This document shows, in pieces, positions 1 through 7,669 of a DNA stretch of 41,555 bases; position 1 is the stretch's first letter; every line of letters begins with the position of its first letter. The stretch is from Candidatus Micrarchaeia archaeon. GTDB lineage: Archaea; Micrarchaeota; Micrarchaeia; Anstonellales; JAHKLY01. Under the pieces are notes generated by a model. The model was given only the letters and a program-made list of their open reading frames with translations. It ran no database searches and was not told where the DNA came from. The position numbers and the translations under genes are program-made. The DNA lies in assembly GCA_041653315.1 (NCBI GenBank), contig JBAZFO010000008.1, positions 1-41,555 of the forward strand, written 5' to 3'.

Positions 1-146
1 TTCTTTCAACAGCTTTAAGGCAAACGGCCTCTGTCTGTTCTTTGACGTACTGGAGAGCGTCGCCGTTTCTTTCAACAGCTCTAAGGCAAACGGCCTCTGT
101 CTGTTCTTTGACGTACCGGAGAGCGTCGCCGTCGCTTTCAACAGCT
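1..146. repeat. 66-base tandem repeat (DUF4116 coding), left end
   Basis: The marker TTCAACAGCT recurs at 5, 71 and 137, a spacing of exactly 66 bases (22 codons). The copies are nearly identical at DNA level and encode the DUF4116 repeats on the minus strand. The same unit fills the right end of the window. An assembler could collapse copies here, so the true copy number is uncertain. Confidence 0.9.
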
Positions 147-229
147 CTAAGGGCTTCTTTTTCAGAAGCGTACGCAATAATATCGCCCTCTTTTCCGCCG
201 ACTTTTTTTAAAAATTCTTGCAAAGTCAT
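1..229 (-). CDS. DUF4116-type repeat protein, N-terminal part (continues at 41555)
   Basis: The frame opens at the ATG at 229 after an AAAGGA site (AGAAAGGATTAAGAAA) and runs off the left window end without a stop. It begins MTLQEFLKKVGGKEGDIIAY and then enters 22-residue repeats of the form LRAVERNGDALQYVKEQTEAVC. The same frame resumes at 41555 and stops at 41425, giving about 118 residues in total. The repeat (AV-x-x-(N/D)-G-x-AL-x-YV) matches the DUF4116 pattern, known from Legionella-type effectors and giant viruses but of unknown function. The repeats are probably helical. No signal peptide or membrane segment is seen. It sits downstream of a small helix-turn-helix gene and upstream of a tRNA. 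Family call from pattern memory; function unknown. Confidence 0.8.
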   Translation of the reverse strand, partial: MTLQEFLKKVGGKEGDIIAYASEKEALRAVESDGDALRYVKEQTEAVCLRAVERNGDALQYVKEQTEAVCLKAVER

Positions 230-270
230 TTTCTTAATCCTTTCTAAGTTTTTAATTTTAAGTTTATAAT

Positions 271-377
271 TGCTGGCGGGCGGCCTTTAAAGCCACTCCC
301 GCCGCTGTGCTAAACACCTAAGTGGATAAGCGTTTTATTTTCGGGGGTCGCTATTCACCAGATAACGACCGCCCCGT
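271..377. promoter_or_regulatory. Two GC-rich hairpins in the leader of the DUF4116 gene
   Basis: The 189-base gap between the helix-turn-helix gene (ends 419) and the DUF4116 start (229) holds two inverted repeats. One spans about 344-375: GGGG plus GGTCG and TAT arms pair with ATA, CGACC and CCCC around a short loop, with one mismatch and one bulge. The other spans about 275-303, with GGCGG/CCGCC arms extended by a second GC-rich stem. Neither is followed by a clean U-tract in the minus direction, so they look more like structured leader RNA or attenuators than simple terminators. No ORF of note lies here. A near-consensus DnaA-box-like TTATCCACT also lies at about 320-330. Confidence 0.45.
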
Positions 378-418
378 TTTGAGAAGAAGTTACAAAATTA
401 TTTCAAGGAGCAAAAAAA

Positions 419-604
419 CTAAAGAGCGACACGTTCCATATTTCTTAATTCACGCCGAAAATCATCGGCGCGGGCTATGTATCTGTTTCCAAGTTTGCTT
501 AAAAGACCTCGCATAAATCCACGATTGTAAATCCATTTTCTCACCGTGTCGGACTTGATTCCGTGCTGTTTGCAAATCTGCGATAGATAAATTCTTTTCG
601 ACAT
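419..604 (-). CDS. Small helix-turn-helix DNA-binding protein (excisionase/AlpA-like)
   Basis: A 61-residue protein beginning MSKRIYLSQICKQHGIKSDT. The first 30 residues fit a MerR/AlpA/excisionase-type winged helix (YLSQICKQHGIKSDTVRKW), followed by a basic segment (RGFMRGLLSKLGNRYIARAD) that could contact DNA. It starts six bases after the stop of the LRR gene and has only a weak AAAGAT site, so it may be translated by coupling. In family terms it could be an excisionase, a transcription regulator or a terminase-like recognition domain. With no integrase nearby, regulator is the simplest reading. Confidence 0.65.
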   Translation of the reverse strand: MSKRIYLSQICKQHGIKSDTVRKWIYNRGFMRGLLSKLGNRYIARADDFRRELRNMERVAL

Positions 605-610
605 AAGCTA

Positions 611-1234
611 TTATCTTTTTAGATTGGGATTATTGGAGCAGTACAGTACCGTAGCATTTGGCGCGTCAAGAGAAGTCAGTTGATTATTGGAGCAGTACAG
701 TACCGTAGCATTTGGCGCGTCAAGAGAAGTCAGTTGATTATTGGAGCAGTCCAGTTTCGTAGCATTTGGCGCGTCAAGAGAAGTCAGTTGATTATTGTAG
801 CATCGCAGTTCCGTAGCATTTGGCGCGTCAAGAGAAGTCAGTTGATTATTGGAGCAGTCCAGTTCCGTAATTATTAGACCGCCGAAATCGGGCATTTTTT
901 TATAATCCAATGACGACAAATCAAGACTCTTAATAATTCCTAATCTTTTGTATGTTGCCAAAGCCGTATTAAACAACCAGTCAAAAACCCTCTGCGTTTC
1001 TCTGTGTTCATTAAACCAAACAGGTTTATTTTCAAAGATAATCTTCCAGTCTGTTTCTTTTTGGGACAAAAAGGATTCGCCCACTGGAATCGCTTCGACT
1101 ATAAGTAATTCTTTTAAGTCGCTCTTATGGTTATCGTTGAGGTTGAAAGCTTTTTTAATAACAGTGTGGCTATTAGAATCTTCGAGCCAATAAACGTCCT
1201 GTTCCGTAAATACACTTGAAACACCCTTACACAT
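611..1234 (-). CDS. Leucine-rich-repeat protein with near-identical repeats
   Basis: A 207-residue protein; the start has a good GGAG site (CGGAGAATTGAAAA-ATG). Residues 1 to about 125 form a unique N-terminal part without a recognised domain. From about residue 127 there are four 18-residue repeats of the type LDCSNNQLTSLDAPNATE plus a final partial one (LYCSNNPNLKR). This is the short internalin-like LRR pattern (LxCxxNxLTxLxxxxxx), which forms a solenoid used for protein binding. There is no signal peptide, so a cytoplasmic partner is likely. It lies directly after the XRE regulator and before the small helix-turn-helix gene, in the first part of the early unit. The repeats differ at only a few bases, suggesting recent duplication. 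Confidence 0.8.
   Translation of the reverse strand: MCKGVSSVFTEQDVYWLEDSNSHTVIKKAFNLNDNHKSDLKELLIVEAIPVGESFLSQKETDWKIIFENKPVWFNEHRETQRVFDWLFNTALATYKRLGIIKSLDLSSLDYKKMPDFGGLIITELDCSNNQLTSLDAPNATELRCYNNQLTSLDAPNATKLDCSNNQLTSLDAPNATVLYCSNNQLTSLDAPNATVLYCSNNPNLKR
629..870. repeat. 54-base tandem repeat encoding LRR units
   Basis: Units begin at 629, 683, 737, 791 and 845 (partial), each exactly 54 bases. The first two units (629-682 and 683-736) are identical base for base, and the others differ at a few positions. The period equals 18 codons, so copy changes keep the reading frame. Confidence 0.95.
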
Positions 1235-1272
1235 TTTTCAATTCTCCGTTTAAAAAATATAATTGCAAAGAG

Positions 1273-1470
1273 CTATTCTATTTTTGTCAATTCCGATACA
1301 GTAGTTTTCAGACTATCGGCAATTTTCTGCAAAGTAGCCAAACTCGGCGTTCCGTTATCGCCCTCGATTAGACAAAGGTGATTCTGGCTGATTCCGATAG
1401 TTTTTGCTAAATCACCTTGCGATATGTTTTGTTTTATTCTGGTTACTTTTATATTTGTTCCTAAGCTCAT
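1273..1470 (-). CDS. XRE/Cro-type transcription regulator
   Basis: A 65-residue protein starting MSLGTNIKVTRIKQNISQGD; the ATG at 1470 follows GGAGTGATAAAA, better than the upstream GTG. Nearly the whole protein is one HTH_3 domain: the helix-turn-helix is SQGDLAKTIGISQNHLCLIE and the C-terminal helix LATLQKIADSLKTTVSEL is typical of Cro/C.protein-like repressors. There is no dimerisation or protease domain, so it resembles Cro rather than a full CI repressor. It is the first gene after the long non-coding gap and probably controls a nearby promoter, possibly through the palindrome at 1797-1810. Confidence 0.85.
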   Translation of the reverse strand: MSLGTNIKVTRIKQNISQGDLAKTIGISQNHLCLIEGDNGTPSLATLQKIADSLKTTVSELTKIE

Positions 1471-1497
1471 TTTTATCACTCCAAAAAGTATATCGGC

Positions 1498-1526
1498 AAA
1501 TTACCTGCTATAAAATTACAAGTCAA
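1498..1526 (-). promoter_or_regulatory. Candidate sigma-70 promoter for the early unit
   Basis: Read on the minus strand, TTGACT (1521-1526) is followed after 17 bases by TAATTT (1498-1503), about 28 bases before the ATG of the XRE gene. The -35 box is good and the -10 box weak; TATACT a little downstream is an alternative -10. This is the best promoter-like site upstream of the early genes. Confidence 0.4.
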
Positions 1527-1899
1527 GGATAATTTTTTAAAGAATTACGGCACAGTTATACAACCACAAGGAAAACAAGGGCTTATGAATTGATTTTAAT
1601 TTAGTCCAGAATTTATTTTATTTAAGACCTTTGTTTTTGGGCTTCACATAACCGAACTTTATTAGCATTGCTGTTCTGGCTTTGTTGCCGTACCTTTAAT
1701 GAGATTGTTTGTGAATGAAACGTGAATAAACTTATTACGCTGGAATGGATTAAGGGTCTTTGAAAGTCGCATTTTTAGCCGAATAATCCCGAATGTCCAC
1801 AAATTTGTGGGCTAATTTTGATATTTGATAAGTTGTATGGATACGCACAGGGGTTAGGATTGGCGGTCTTAACCCCTGATTTTTATTCTTTGTCGGGAG

Positions 1900-1924
1900 A
1901 AAACGAACAGGCGGCCTACTGTTC
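1900..1924 (-). terminator. Weak terminator-like hairpin after the late unit
   Basis: On the minus strand GAACAG (1919-1924) pairs with CTGTTC (1905-1910) around an 8-base loop, and the stem is followed by GTTTTC. It lies about 42 bases past the last late gene (stop at 1966). The stem is short, so efficiency is uncertain. Confidence 0.35.
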
Positions 1925-1965
1925 GCAATAAACCGCCCGCCGTCGGAGGAGGATGAAGAAAACTA

Positions 1966-2220
1966 TTATGCTTTCGGATTGTTCAGGTCTTTGATTTCGT
2001 CAATGGCAGTTATTTTGTCCCGCTCTGTATTGTCGTCTTTATTGCGATTCATAGCGATTTTACTCAACACTTTAACCGTAGGCAGTATTGGATTGTCCTG
2101 CCTAAGCGTAGGCAGTAGTTTGACGATTGCCGATGCCAGAGTAATAAAACTGGTAATTGCAAAAGTGATTATTACGCTGATTTTTTCCCAGTTGTCCAAG
2201 AGCCATTGCAACTTTTCCAT
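1966..2220 (-). CDS. Small membrane protein, holin-like
   Basis: An 84-residue protein beginning MEKLQWLLDNWEKISVIITF. One hydrophobic segment (about residues 14-37: ISVIITFAITSFITLASAIV) is followed by a charged C-terminal tail (NRNKDDNTERDKITAIDEIK). The single membrane helix, small size and position as the last late gene, next to another small membrane protein, fit a holin or holin partner that makes the inner membrane permeable at lysis. A good AAAGG site precedes the ATG (GAAAGGTAACTAAT). No named holin family is recognised. Confidence 0.5.
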   Translation of the reverse strand: MEKLQWLLDNWEKISVIITFAITSFITLASAIVKLLPTLRQDNPILPTVKVLSKIAMNRNKDDNTERDKITAIDEIKDLNNPKA

Positions 2221-2221
2221 A

Positions 2222-2476
2222 TTAGTTACCTTTCATTATTCGATGAAAACCAGACGCTAATAACCAACCAATTATTAACGTTAAAATACCAAAGACAAAC
2301 GTAGCCCAGACAGGCAAACGGTTTTGAATCTTTTGTATTAAATCCCATTGTCTCTTGTCTGATTCCTGTAAATTAGTAATATCGGAATCGTGCCGACCAC
2401 ATTTTTGCAAATCAACACTTATTCCATTTGTGCCATTTTGGCCGTTTCTGCCGTCCCTGCCGTTTTGTCCGTTCAT
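2222..2476 (-). CDS. Membrane-anchored protein with a short collagen-like start (XhlA/holin-like)
   Basis: An 84-residue protein. Residues 3-18 read as five Gly-X-Y triplets (GQNGRDGRNGQNGTNG), a collagen-like stretch. Then follow a polar helical segment (HDSDITNLQESDKRQWDLIQ), a membrane helix (about residues 56-75: WATFVFGILTLIIGWLLASG) and a short basic tail. The helical part plus one C-terminal membrane helix recalls XhlA-type hemolysin/holin accessory proteins. It precedes the holin-like gene by one base, and AAGGAATAACAA precedes its ATG. A role in lysis is inferred from position and shape; the collagen-like part is unexplained. Confidence 0.5.
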   Translation of the reverse strand: MNGQNGRDGRNGQNGTNGISVDLQKCGRHDSDITNLQESDKRQWDLIQKIQNRLPVWATFVFGILTLIIGWLLASGFHRIMKGN

Positions 2477-2512
2477 TTGTTATTCCTTATCAAAGTTAGT
2501 TTGGCTGTGAAT

Positions 2513-5500
2513 TTATCCTATTTTTCGTTGTTTCAATTCCGCGAGGTCTTTTTGGTTATATTTTTTAATCATATAATTTCGTACATCTTCTTTTGCGTCT
2601 TGTATGGTTTTCTCGATGGCATTTCTTCTCTGTTTGACAGAGGCTTTTTGCCAGTTAAAAGTTATGTCGAAGCCGTCTTTATTTTTAAATTTCATCTGGC
2701 CGTTTATGAGTTTGGTTATCTGGTAATCAATAAACTTCGCAGAACCGTCTTGATATTCTTTATACCTTTCATCGTTCAAATACCAGTCTTTTCCGATACT
2801 GCGAGACACCTGCGGAGTTGGTATTAAATTTTTCTTGAGTACTTCCTTTGTTTTATCGTTCAGTTTTAGCGGGTCTGGTTTGAGTTCAAAACTACCACCT
2901 CTTTGTGAGCGTTCAAATTTTGCTTTTTGTTCGGCCTCTGTTATTGCAGGATTTTTCTTTATCAAATACTGTTGAGCGTCTTGGCCGAGTTCGTCCCAAT
3001 TTTTGCCGGAAATCTGATTAGCAAAATAGTCTTGGATTACTTTACGTTCTGAATCGGGATAAGAACCTCTGGCCTTAGAAAATCTGGCTGCTATTGCTTG
3101 GAGTGTGTCCTGACCGCCAATTTGTTCTGGTAGAATTACGCCTAACTTAGCTAATGTTTTATCGCTGGCATTAAGAGCCTGCGAGCCTACGCCGCCCAAA
3201 GTTCCTTTGATAAATTCTTCTACCTTTATAGGCGAAACATTAAGACCTGCCCCTATTTTTCTGGCAGTTCCAGAAGTATAAGGCTTAACCTGCATATCAA
3301 CCGGCGCATTTTCTAAGCTTCTTGGTACTTGCTTTGAGCCGGTGAAGAAATTTTTATTAGCATACGCTTCAAGTGTCGGTTTGATAATCTGCGGGGTAAG
3401 CGTTGAGATAACACTGCCCTTTGTTGGATTTATTGGAGATACCGTTCCTATCAATGCCTTAGCGACATCATTAACAGAGACAGGCGATAGACCATACATC
3501 TGTTCAATAGGTCGTCTTGCCATTGACGCTATGTTGTTTATTTCCTGCGATAATGGAATTTTAATTACATTCCATTTGCCGTCTTTGCCCTTAACTGGAT
3601 TCGGCGGAATGATGATAATGTTATTCTCTTTTTCCCATTCAGCAATATCCTCATAAGCCTTACGCCGTTTATCGTCTATCAGATTCCACGCCGTTGTAAT
3701 TGCGACAGGAGCAAAAACAACTAAAGCCACTTTTGCGGCTGTCTGTATTGGTCTTTGCGATAAATTTCTCACGAAAGTTCTTGAACCCTGAATACTGGCT
3801 GGCAAGTAAAGAAGAGTGGCATTAAGTACTTGTTTCCATTCCCCGCCTCTGCGGAAATTGACAGTATTTTCTCTTGCCGCTCTTGACGCTAAAATTTGAG
3901 TATCAGATTCAGTTCGTCCTCGTTGTAAAGATTGTCTTTTTTTGCTAACATAATTTTGTATTCGCGAAAACTCCTCGCCCTTATTAACTATGTTCTCTGC
4001 TGCCCTTAGTAGTTCGTGAGGCCGCGTTACTGTGTAAAGTATCTTACTTTGTATATTTTTCCCTGCTCTTATTCTTTTAACCGTTAAAGGATTTGGATTT
4101 CTTGCAATATCAAAAGATGTTGATAGTGCGGAATTTCTCATCATCTCGTTATATATTTTACCGTGTCCAAAAGTCTCGAATAATACTTGTGTAAATACAA
4201 ATGGATTTGCTATTGAATTACGAAGTGAAATATCGCCATTTATTATACCCGTAACTTGGTCTTTGGCTACGTTGGCCGCAAGAAAGGGTAGATTTACTCC
4301 GGTGATACCTAATTTAGCAACCCTGACAGGCGTGCTAACAATACGAAGAACTGTACCAAGTTGCTGGACATTGAGGCTTTTTGCGGCGTTGGCTATTTCG
4401 GGTGTGGTCTCAAAAGTTCTTTTAACGCCATTGTCTAAAAATGAGATTGTGTGTTGTGCTGATTCGCCCTTTTTTAATTCTCTCAATCCATAAGGATTAT
4501 CGGGCAAGTCTTTATAACCTGCCAATATTCTGGCTGCTTTATTTTTTTCGCCTTGCTTGAAAGCGTCTGCGGTTTTCGCAAGTAACGAAGCGACCGGACT
4601 TTCAATTTCTCTTTCAGAGCCTTCAAGTTTTTGCACTACGGTTTGTTTTGAAAGCGAAGCGACCGCCTTTGAATTGAATTGTCCGCCTTTTTCAAGTTCA
4701 TTAAAAACCCTATTCAATGGTACATAATTCGGGTATCGTTTTTTAAGCATATCCGAAATGTCTTTGCTGATTAAACCAGAATCAATAGAATAATCCAAAA
4801 GTTTTTGGGAATACTGATTTATTGCTTTTGCCTGTTCCTCATATCTCGGTGCGAATTGTTTTATCAACAAAGCGTCTTTTAATAAATCTCTGCCGGTTTT
4901 TATTCCTAACGCCTCGACATCACGGGCTTGTTTGGCAATCATATATTGGTCGAGATTACCAAGATTATCTGTTCGTCTAATAACCTCAACCAACCCATTA
5001 TCTTTGGCAAATTGACTTGCAGGCGTAACCGTATCTAATACTTTATCGATTTGATTTGTAATATGGTTTTCCGGCAATACTTCATAACCGCCTTTTTTCT
5101 GTGCAATTCTCAAAGTGTCTTCAATCGGCGAAGCAAAGTCCACAAGTTTTGACTTTGCCTCTTTATATAGTTTGCTTGCATTTCCGATAATACCCAAAGA
5201 TTCTGATTGTCTTGCGGTATTTTGTTTAGCCGTTTGCTGTTCAGCATATTTTTCAGCGTCAAAAGATTTTAAATCCTCCGGCGACATTATCGCCGCTTTC
5301 ACTTCCGGCTTATTATATTGCAGTTTTACTTCGTCCCATATTTTTGTAAGGTGAGGCTTAATCCAATCACCGGCGTATTCCGTAACAAGTTTAGACCATT
5401 TCGCAAAATCTCTAACACCGTTTTCAAAGTGGTATGCGCCGATAATTAAAGCATCTGAAAAATCGCGGGGGTCAAGACCGCTTCGTAAACCTTTGCCGAA

Positions 5501-7669
5501 TAATCTCTTTTTAGCTGCGGCGGCGGCTTCATCGGAAACAAAGCGAGTTTGTTTTAATTCTGTCGGGGCAAGAAATTCTCTGGCGTTTTTACGAGCAATC
5601 TCTAATGCTTTTGCCGTTTCAGTTTCAAGAGTAGTTTTCGCGCCCCCGCTTTCGGGGGCGGGCGGGTTAAAAGTTCCTTTTTCTGTCGATAGATATGTTA
5701 TATTTTGTACGGAATCTTGCAACCTCGCGTCCGTTAATGCTTTTGCTACTCTTGTTCTAATTGTTTCAAGAGGAATTTTTTCATCATAATAAATCGTCAG
5801 TTTTGAATTATTTCCGTCCCAATATGATTTTTCTATTCCATCTAATTTATCTGTACGTTCTGTTATTTTCCCCTTTCCCGCTTCGGCTGTGTCTTGAGGG
5901 GACATAGCAGGCTCTTTTAAGTCGGGATATTCTGCGATAATTTTCTGTGAAAGTAATTCGGGATATTTTTTGATTAAGACTAACTGTTTATCATCTAATG
6001 GCTCGCCCCATAAATCAAATTCACTGACAGTTTTTTTAATAACAGCTTTTTCTATGGCAGTATTTATTGCTGAACGTATTTCAGATTCGGTATGCTTCCC
6101 AGCGTCAAAAATCAAATCAGAATCAAGACCCGCGTTCTTGCCTATTCCAATTACTACATCTGATTCGGATTCAGAATGAACTACTGGGTGTTCGGCTAAT
6201 CTTATTCTCACTTCTCCATTGTCGAAATAATGAGCTTCACTTTTAGCGGAACGGTTAGGCGCAGGGAATCGTTCACGGAGTATTCGACTGACAGCGTTAA
6301 ATACATCGTCTTGTTTTTCAATTATTCCATCATTCCCGCTTGGCTGTTGTTTAGATGGCTCTATGTTATCGCGGGCAGCCTGTTTTTCTGCCATTGAGGG
6401 AAGTGTAGCAGATTCGGGGGTTTTTGCAACAGGCTCTCTGTATTTAGCCTGTGGAACACCAAAACTACCCTCTGCTGTGTCCATCTGCACCGGCTCATTT
6501 TTGAAGTCTTTGGCGGTATGTTCTTCCCAAGTCTTTTGGGCAATGTCTTTCAGGTTTTTAGCGTTTTCTGCTACTTGCGCCCAAGCCTCTTTAGGAGATA
6601 ATTTCTCATATCCGATATTGCCCTCGGCGGTTTCAATCTGGCCGGTTTTCGGTATCTGTGCCATTTTCAAGCCGAACTGCACAAGTGATTCAGGCGGTAC
6701 GTCTTTTAATTCAGGGTGTTTGTTTTTTATGGCATCACCGGCCTTGATTATCTGTTCTCTGTATTTAGGTCTAAAGAACAAATCCGGCGTTCTCAAAATC
6801 GCACCGGATAATTCAAATCCCAAAATGGTTAGTACGGTGTCCTCAATATCTTTCTTTGTGCCACCCTCTAATGCCGTTAAGCCTGCAAAGCCACTGGTAA
6901 TAGTTCCAATTCTTGCTATCTCTTTGGCCGTTTTTCCGGCTAATGATTTTGGTATCCACGGCTCGAAAGCCGCACCTGCAAAATGCAATGCCTGTCCAGT
7001 CATAGCAGAAGTTAAAGCCTCTTTCCCGATTTCTCCAGCAGTTTTATCGCTTCCGATATTTGTTAATGCAGAATGACCCGCAAATAGAGGGGCTAAATAC
7101 CTTTTGCCTGGCAATGCGGCAAATTCCGCACCAACTCGGCTTACGGTAGAGGCAACGCCGGTAAGTCTTTCGCCTATTGGTAGTTTTTGCTCGGTATCAT
7201 ATTCTGAAAGAGCTTGTCTGAAAGTCGAATATAAGCCTTTTTTTGCATCATCGCTCCCTTTCATAAAAGCGATAAAAGACGGCTCAACAAGACCTCGCTT
7301 GCTTAACTGATTCATTTTATCGAAAAAGTCAAAAGCCGTTGAAGCCCTTAGTAAATTTCGTTCGTAAGGTTTCATTCCGGCAATTACGTCTTTTGCGTAT
7401 TCCACAGGACGGCGTGCCTCTTGTTCAACCTGTGCGGCCTGTTGTATGTTCTGTTGTACAATTTGCGGTTTCGTCCCCATTCCAAACCGCTCTAACTGTG
7501 CAAAGTTCGGCTCTTGAATAAAAGGAGAGGTTATTGACCGTTCTTCCTGCTTCGGGGACTGTCCGATGTCGTCAAACGATTTAACGGCAGGCTTGCCAAT
7601 TTCATCAAAAGGCTTGACTTGTTGAGATTGAGAATTTGTACCTATTTCTTCAAATGACTTTATTGCCAT
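2513..7669 (-). CDS. Giant virion protein with LPD38-like region (probably ejected)
   Basis: A 1718-residue protein, the largest in the window. The N-terminus carries three related motifs (KSFEEIG, KPFDEIG, KSFDDIG) in the first 40 residues. The middle is mostly polar, with long helical stretches and low-complexity parts near 380-470. At about residues 1110-1420 lies a region matching large polyvalent protein-associated domain 38 (VRVAKLGITGVNLPFLAANV, then NFRRGG), including a hydrophobic segment near 1305-1325 (AAKVALVVFAPVAITTAW). The C-terminus is basic and helical. Such proteins in podoviruses lie inside the capsid or at the vertex and enter the cell with the DNA. I see no clear lysozyme or polymerase motif. 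Its start overlaps the previous gene by 10 bases. Confidence 0.65.
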   Translation of the reverse strand: MAIKSFEEIGTNSQSQQVKPFDEIGKPAVKSFDDIGQSPKQEERSITSPFIQEPNFAQLERFGMGTKPQIVQQNIQQAAQVEQEARRPVEYAKDVIAGMKPYERNLLRASTAFDFFDKMNQLSKRGLVEPSFIAFMKGSDDAKKGLYSTFRQALSEYDTEQKLPIGERLTGVASTVSRVGAEFAALPGKRYLAPLFAGHSALTNIGSDKTAGEIGKEALTSAMTGQALHFAGAAFEPWIPKSLAGKTAKEIARIGTITSGFAGLTALEGGTKKDIEDTVLTILGFELSGAILRTPDLFFRPKYREQIIKAGDAIKNKHPELKDVPPESLVQFGLKMAQIPKTGQIETAEGNIGYEKLSPKEAWAQVAENAKNLKDIAQKTWEEHTAKDFKNEPVQMDTAEGSFGVPQAKYREPVAKTPESATLPSMAEKQAARDNIEPSKQQPSGNDGIIEKQDDVFNAVSRILRERFPAPNRSAKSEAHYFDNGEVRIRLAEHPVVHSESESDVVIGIGKNAGLDSDLIFDAGKHTESEIRSAINTAIEKAVIKKTVSEFDLWGEPLDDKQLVLIKKYPELLSQKIIAEYPDLKEPAMSPQDTAEAGKGKITERTDKLDGIEKSYWDGNNSKLTIYYDEKIPLETIRTRVAKALTDARLQDSVQNITYLSTEKGTFNPPAPESGGAKTTLETETAKALEIARKNAREFLAPTELKQTRFVSDEAAAAAKKRLFGKGLRSGLDPRDFSDALIIGAYHFENGVRDFAKWSKLVTEYAGDWIKPHLTKIWDEVKLQYNKPEVKAAIMSPEDLKSFDAEKYAEQQTAKQNTARQSESLGIIGNASKLYKEAKSKLVDFASPIEDTLRIAQKKGGYEVLPENHITNQIDKVLDTVTPASQFAKDNGLVEVIRRTDNLGNLDQYMIAKQARDVEALGIKTGRDLLKDALLIKQFAPRYEEQAKAINQYSQKLLDYSIDSGLISKDISDMLKKRYPNYVPLNRVFNELEKGGQFNSKAVASLSKQTVVQKLEGSEREIESPVASLLAKTADAFKQGEKNKAARILAGYKDLPDNPYGLRELKKGESAQHTISFLDNGVKRTFETTPEIANAAKSLNVQQLGTVLRIVSTPVRVAKLGITGVNLPFLAANVAKDQVTGIINGDISLRNSIANPFVFTQVLFETFGHGKIYNEMMRNSALSTSFDIARNPNPLTVKRIRAGKNIQSKILYTVTRPHELLRAAENIVNKGEEFSRIQNYVSKKRQSLQRGRTESDTQILASRAARENTVNFRRGGEWKQVLNATLLYLPASIQGSRTFVRNLSQRPIQTAAKVALVVFAPVAITTAWNLIDDKRRKAYEDIAEWEKENNIIIIPPNPVKGKDGKWNVIKIPLSQEINNIASMARRPIEQMYGLSPVSVNDVAKALIGTVSPINPTKGSVISTLTPQIIKPTLEAYANKNFFTGSKQVPRSLENAPVDMQVKPYTSGTARKIGAGLNVSPIKVEEFIKGTLGGVGSQALNASDKTLAKLGVILPEQIGGQDTLQAIAARFSKARGSYPDSERKVIQDYFANQISGKNWDELGQDAQQYLIKKNPAITEAEQKAKFERSQRGGSFELKPDPLKLNDKTKEVLKKNLIPTPQVSRSIGKDWYLNDERYKEYQDGSAKFIDYQITKLINGQMKFKNKDGFDITFNWQKASVKQRRNAIEKTIQDAKEDVRNYMIKKYNQKDLAELKQRKIG

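Larger units (their letters stand above)
1480..1965. other. 486-base non-coding region with palindrome and hairpins
   Basis: No convincing gene lies here; the longest minus-strand ATG frame seen gives only 36 residues (about 1664-1774) with no strong ribosome site. Visible elements are a perfect 14-base palindrome CCACAAATTTGTGG (1797-1810), an 8-base stem AGGGGTTA/TAACCCCT (1849-1877) followed on the plus strand by a T-rich stretch, a GAACAG/CTGTTC hairpin (1905-1924) and the early promoter candidate. The region separates the end of the late unit from the start of the early unit and is the natural place for control sites. Confidence 0.5.

Noticed and set aside
1..146. Regular repeats at both window ends as a possible CRISPR array
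   Set aside because: The units are tandem and contiguous without unique spacers, have a 66-base period and encode an open DUF4116 frame.
629..870. 54-base repeats as a CRISPR or iteron array
   Set aside because: No spacers are present and the unit is an in-frame LRR codon repeat; no replication initiator gene is next to it.
1664..1774. A 36-codon minus-strand frame in the non-coding gap
   Set aside because: It has no good ribosome site, no recognisable motif and no coupling with neighbours.
1849..1885. The AGGGGTTA/TAACCCCT hairpin as terminator of a plus-strand gene
   Set aside because: There is no plus-strand gene upstream, and on the minus strand no T-tract follows; it is only noted in the gap entry.
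6363..7076. A 237-residue plus-strand open frame inside the giant virion gene
   Set aside because: It lies opposite a strong coding frame, has no ribosome site and has a composition typical of antisense shadows.
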